DNA from: Batillaria attramentaria
Lineage: Eukaryota > Mollusca > Gastropoda > Batillariidae
DNA length: 64,000 nucleotides
Assembly: GCA_018292915.2 (NCBI GenBank)
Contig: JACVVK020000328.1
Span: 124,001 to 188,000, forward strand
Direction: 5' to 3'
Shown here: piece after piece, positions 60,036 through 64,000 of the stretch
How positions within the stretch are numbered: the stretch's first letter is position 1
How the letters are laid out: the number at the start of each line of letters is the position of its first letter
Position numbers and translations under genes: made by a program
Notes under the pieces: model-generated
Seen by the model: only the letters and a program-made list of their open reading frames with translations
Database searches by the model: none
Told to the model about the DNA's origin: nothing

Positions 60036-60500
60036 AGAGAGAGAGAGAGAGAGAGAGAGAGTATAAGAATGCCTTCTGTTTTTATCCCAGCATAATTCAG
60101 CTAATGAATGAACTCCTACGCTATTTCCGAATTCTTAAATAATTTTTAAATAAATATAATTAGTTAAATCTGAGAATAATAATTGATTATTCTTAATTAT
60201 TTATTTGTTAGTTCATATTGAGCCTGTCTCATATCTTAATTGCCCGTTTCGGGATGAATAAAGTGCATTTGAAGTGAACTGAATTGAATTGAAACCAACC
60301 GAAGCTGTGTCACTCAGTGACACCAGTATTCCCACAAACGCCTGACTCTTTCCTTCGCGTTCAGCCTGGTTCTGTGGCAGCCTGTGGGAGGCTGTGGTGG
60401 GCTTGTATCAGAAAGATGCGATGCTAGACATTACCAAAGCAGCTAAGAGCGATCTGTGAACATAGATATAGCGGAAGATGGGCCACAAATAGTCGTGGCA

Positions 60501-60531
<31 letters not shown>

Positions 60532-60807
60532 GCAGAAGAGTTCTATTATACTATTGCATTAGGTGCGCAAGATATACCGACAACAAATTGCAAGGAGTAT
60601 ATCGATGAGGGCGAAACCTTGTACTGCTACTGTCTTGGAGACTGTTCAAACGGCGGGGAACCTACAATGACCTGGCCAGGTCACTCCAACACATACTTTC
60701 TGGAGAATCACAACATTAGCAGACAGCAACATGGACAGAACTTCACTTGTCGGAAAGTGTGCGGCAAGGAGACAACAGAAGTCAAATATACACTTCAAGT
60801 GGCCTGT

Positions 60808-60868
<61 letters not shown>

Positions 60869-61230
60869 CTTCGATCTTTCGTCAACTCGAACGGGAAAAA
60901 ATGAAACATTTAGTATCCGTCAGCCATTAATATGCTTCTATTTACTGTTCATCCAAGACGGTCCTGACGCGGCCAGCAGTAAGATCACCGGACCATCCCC
61001 CTTCATCACAAACGGAACTCTCTCCATGACACTGACGTGTGAAGGAACAGTCAACCCTACACCTATCTACGCCTGGTTTGGTGTCAGCTGTGACAACAGG
61101 ACTGATGACAGAACGTGCACTTACACACCGTCCATAACGGAGGACGGGAAACTGGTCAAGTGTAAATTGACAAACCCTAAAAACAGTCAGGCGAGACCAG
61201 TGACTGTGGAGTTTGCTATGAGCCTCTCTT
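59297..61230 (+). CDS. Gene E: Ig receptor paralogue, 5' part only
   Basis: Exons recognised: 59297-59345 signal peptide (MRCLLLIFPWWQLVFT), 60563-60805 Ig1, 60958-61230 Ig2, all phase 1. Ig1 has the family pattern with extra cysteines (YCYCLGDC; FTCRKVC) and the WPGHS motif. Ig2 has GPSPFITNGTLSMTLTC and the family Y-G-P-D start. The Ig2 acceptor is atccaag rather than ccccag. No Ig3, stalk, membrane or tail exon was found in the remaining 2.8 kb, where SINEs and a LINE remnant lie instead. The gene may continue beyond the window or be truncated. An alternative acceptor at 60535 after (CT)n would add nine in-frame codons. Confidence 0.7.
59802..60290 (+). mobile_element. Retroelement-like insertion with (ATTGA)n end in intron 1 of gene E
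   Basis: In the D block, cgcggattt runs directly into cagttgaaaccaaccgaag. In E the two are separated by about 490 bp that hold two (TG)n runs (59816-59850, 59969-60031), a (GA)n run and an AT-rich part. It ends gaataaagtgcatttgaagt and then ATTGA units, the same kind of tail as at 57352. Confidence 0.55.
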
Positions 61231-61281
61231 GTAAGTCTCTCATATAAGAACGAAGTGTCTAAGAAGTTTCCTATCAGCCTC

Positions 61282-61334
<53 letters not shown>

Positions 61335-61854
61335 GTAGTCCGTTACTTTTGTTTTTAGATATGCTTAATCACAGCGTAGCGGTAGTCTTTTCTTCTACTT
61401 TTTCTTTTTTTCTTTTTTTTTTTTGGGGGGGGGGGGGTGGTTAAAGGCTTTATTGCTACCAACATTAAGTTTTATATATCGAGACGTCTGTTTCTGAACA
61501 ATTGCTTTTTTGACGGCGCCGCTGTGCGCTCGAAATAGTCTTTGAGATTAGTCGAGCTCCAAATGCGACACACACACTGACGTTTGATGGTCGTGTAAAT
61601 AACGAGAAATTCAACCGTCCGTACACTGCGATCATCACATTTCCCTCGTCTACTGCTTCAACAGTGGGCTACAAGATCGAGTGTAATGGCCAGTTCGCCA
61701 CACTGTCCCCGGCTTCTATCAGCTGATAGTGTGTCTAAAAGACGTGATTCTAGACACCACCAAAACAGTTTAGAACGATCTGTAAGACTACAAATTTGCA
61801 ATTTAGGTCCCTTTAATGCCTTACCTTTTCTTCTTGCATTTGCGTGTAAAGAAG

Positions 61855-62022
61855 GGGGAGCCGGGGTGGTCGAATGGTAGGGCGTTGGACTTCTAATGCT
61901 CGGGTCGTGAGTTCGTATCCCGGCTGAGGCCAAATATTTGTGCTGGCTTTTTCATCGTTGCCCCGTCTTTGATATCACCCTATGTGGTGGAAAAGGACGT
62001 CAAACCCCCAAACACCCACCCA
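61855..62022 (+). mobile_element. SINE-A with 12-bp target-site duplication
   Basis: Direct repeats cgtgtaaagaag (61843-61854) and cgtctaaagaag (62023-62034), one mismatch. It is a full-length element near the consensus. Confidence 0.88.
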
Positions 62023-62396
62023 CGTCTAAAGAAGGTATAGGGAGGGATGTTTTAGTGTTTTAGTACGTCCACACCTACACGCTTCTTTTACATCGCACTG
62101 TTTCGTGTTTACTAGGCTTCAAAGAAACAGAGTGAGATTTCTACATTCACAAAGGCTGTTGGAGCATTGTAGGGCGGCGGAGATTTTGACTGTGTCGGTT
62201 GGCAAGTTGGGTTGGAATGAAAGGTGTGACAACTGTACGGCCCTACCGTGATACCGCAACCGTTAGAAATCACGAACGAAGTCGGTTTACGTTTTCTGTG
62301 TCGGCCGAAACGTCCGCATAACTGAAATTTCAGGGGTGGGAGGCACGAGACAACAAAAGGGGTCTGTATTCGAGAGTACTCCGGAGTATCATACTG

Positions 62397-62815
62397 GGGC
62401 GGTCGGTGGTCTAGTGTTTAAGAGACTTGTCACCAATGCGAGAGGTTTGGGGTTCGAGTCCCACTCGGGGCAAAGAATTTTCCTTCTCGTATGTGGCACC
62501 GTTCATTCGGGCCGATCGTTGGGGGTTCTCTCCGGGTACTCCGGCTTCTTCCCCCTCTGCTTTGAAAATGTTCAGCCCACAAAATTTGAAAAATAAATGC
62601 AATTCTAAATTCCGAAATTTAAACAGCTGAGCTGACCCTTCGCGCCACGCGATTGTAATGTGTTTATGTCCAGTGTGTGAGAGAATCCGTGTGATTCACG
62701 TGAGCGTGCGTGTTGGGTTCAGTTCGCGGCACTTGAGCCGATTCATGAAATTGGGTAAAGCGCCTATACAATACTCATTCTCATTATTATTATTATTATT
62801 GTTATTATTATTCGT
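62397..62815 (+). mobile_element. SINE-B, plus strand, with (ATT)n tail
   Basis: The tRNA-like head contains ggtcggtggtctagtgttta (A box region) and GGGTTCGAGTCCC (B box). A central block 'ttctctccgggtactccgg' follows, then 'atgttcagcccacaaaattt', and 'gggtaaagcgcctatacaat' before an ATT run. The last block resembles the 3' ends of L2-type LINEs, which suggests a LINE-derived tail for retrotransposition (inference). Confidence 0.8.
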
Positions 62816-63169
62816 TTTCAGTCACGCGCGGTGTCATCTCCATGCGCATTGCTGCTGGACTGATACAAATTTCTACGGATTATCGTAAATCAATGCTTGA
62901 AGCACTCATCTACCCGCGCGTAAATAAGTTTTCAACAGTAAGATGTATTCCTTTTCAGGTTCTTCTTTGTTTCAATTTTGCTTTGTCACTCCTTGCTGAC
63001 CCGACTGGAATGCGACACGTAGAGAAGTTTTCCAAGCTTGTTTTCCAGACGGTGTGATACAATCTCTAGTCTATAGTAGTATACGAACTACGCAGAAACG
63101 GACTTATGTTTCGGGACATGCTTATGGGTGCGCCTCTACGCTAGAAATACTTTTTATGATTAGTAGAGT

Positions 63170-64000
63170 TCTAAACATAATATAGCGCTGTCGAGCTGCC
63201 GAAAATCCAAATTCTCCTACTCATCTGTTCGCCCTCAAGCGTTTTTTAAATACAAGTGACCGTACACCTTGTGTACTCGTCTATGGCGAGACTGGTAGAC
63301 ACCCAATTAGTGTAAACATATACGTTCACTGCATACGTTATTGGCTTAAAATTTTGCGTATGCCTCAACACCGTCTTCCCCTCAAAGCATATAATATGTT
63401 ACTATATTTACACAATCAAGACGAGACAACATGGGTTTCGTATGTTCGCAGTTTGTTATATAGATACGGTTTTGGTGTGGTCTGGGAAAGCCAGGGAGTG
63501 GGGTGTACTGCACATTTTCTACGCTGTTTCAAACAAAGAGTGCTAGATTGCTGGCATCAAGATTGGCATGCAAGACTGACAGAAAAGGATAACTTGCCAC
63601 CCTCCGAGGACCGCTACTCTTTCTACCGCTCCTTTAAGTCCACTGTGTCGCTAAGCCCCTTTCTATCTGAGATAAAACATGTTCAGGGATCCGTAATGCT
63701 TTCATCAGGTTCCGAATGGGTACATCATGTCTGAGACCACACCGTCTTCGCTTCGCTACAGGATCAGTAGATTTCAGCTGCCCTATATGTACCGATGTGT
63801 ACGAGTCCGAGCTACACTTTATGTTTATTTGCCCGTTATACAGCGCTCTCCGGGCTAAACACCTGCCTGCAAAATACATCAAACACCCTTCGTCCTTTCG
63901 CTTGGCCTTACTGTTATCTAGTTTGAGTAGTAACCTCGTGCTTCGTGTTGCAACGTTTGTGTATGAAGCCTTTCGCATGAGAAACCAATACGTTCATAGT
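63170..64000 (+). pseudogene. Decayed LINE reverse transcriptase C-terminus, cut by the window end
   Basis: The readable parts are KRFLNTSDRTPCVLVYGETG, YWLKILRMPQHRLPLKAYNM, LLYRYGFGVVWESQGVG and FLRCFKQRVLDC. After a frameshift near 63690 come RFRMGTSCLRPHRLRFATG and SCPICTDVYESELHFMFICP, a C-x2-C...H...C finger-like end. This pattern is common in molluscan non-LTR elements, of a family different from the LINE in gene C. Stops and frame changes show it is inactive. Confidence 0.7.

Overview
The window looks like nuclear DNA of a marine mollusc, most likely a gastropod (inference). The evidence is split genes with GT/AG introns, dense (TG)n, (CA)n and (CT)n microsatellites, several tRNA-headed SINE families, CR1/L2-type non-LTR retrotransposons with microsatellite-like 3' ends, and tandemly duplicated immunoglobulin-domain receptor genes. 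No prokaryotic gene organisation, CRISPR array or stand-alone RNA gene was seen.

Layout. 1-5.5 kb: a satellite-like higher-order repeat array. 5.5-8.4 kb: no convincing gene, but a terminal-inverted-repeat element. 8.48-16.15 kb (+): receptor gene A, with five Ig-like domains, one membrane span and a long tyrosine-motif tail; its signal-peptide exon was not found. 16.2-29.5 kb: gene-poor and repeat-rich, with SINEs, MITE-like elements, a decayed THAP-type element and a 1.2-1.6 kb direct duplication. 29.5-61.3 kb (+): four head-to-tail copies (B, C, D, E) of a smaller receptor gene. Each begins with a signal-peptide exon and two Ig exons. B and C continue with Ig3, a stalk exon, a membrane exon and a tail exon with ITIM-type motifs. 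D has a 2-nt deletion and has lost the stalk exon. E is followed only as far as Ig2. Intron 1 of gene C holds a full-length LINE (39.0-46.4 kb) whose two ORFs are both open. 61.3-64 kb: SINEs and a decayed LINE end.

Proposed function (inference): the Ig genes form a clustered, recently expanded family of cell-surface receptors. Extracellular Ig domains would bind ligand, and tail motifs of the form S/V-x-Y-x-x-L/I would recruit SH2 phosphatases or adaptors, as in vertebrate inhibitory Ig receptors. Nearly all exons are phase 1-1, so exon loss or skipping keeps the frame. B and C share an ISRE-like site upstream of the start codon. The organisation recalls clustered paired or inhibitory immune receptor loci of vertebrates. 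No ligand or named orthologue can be given from sequence alone.
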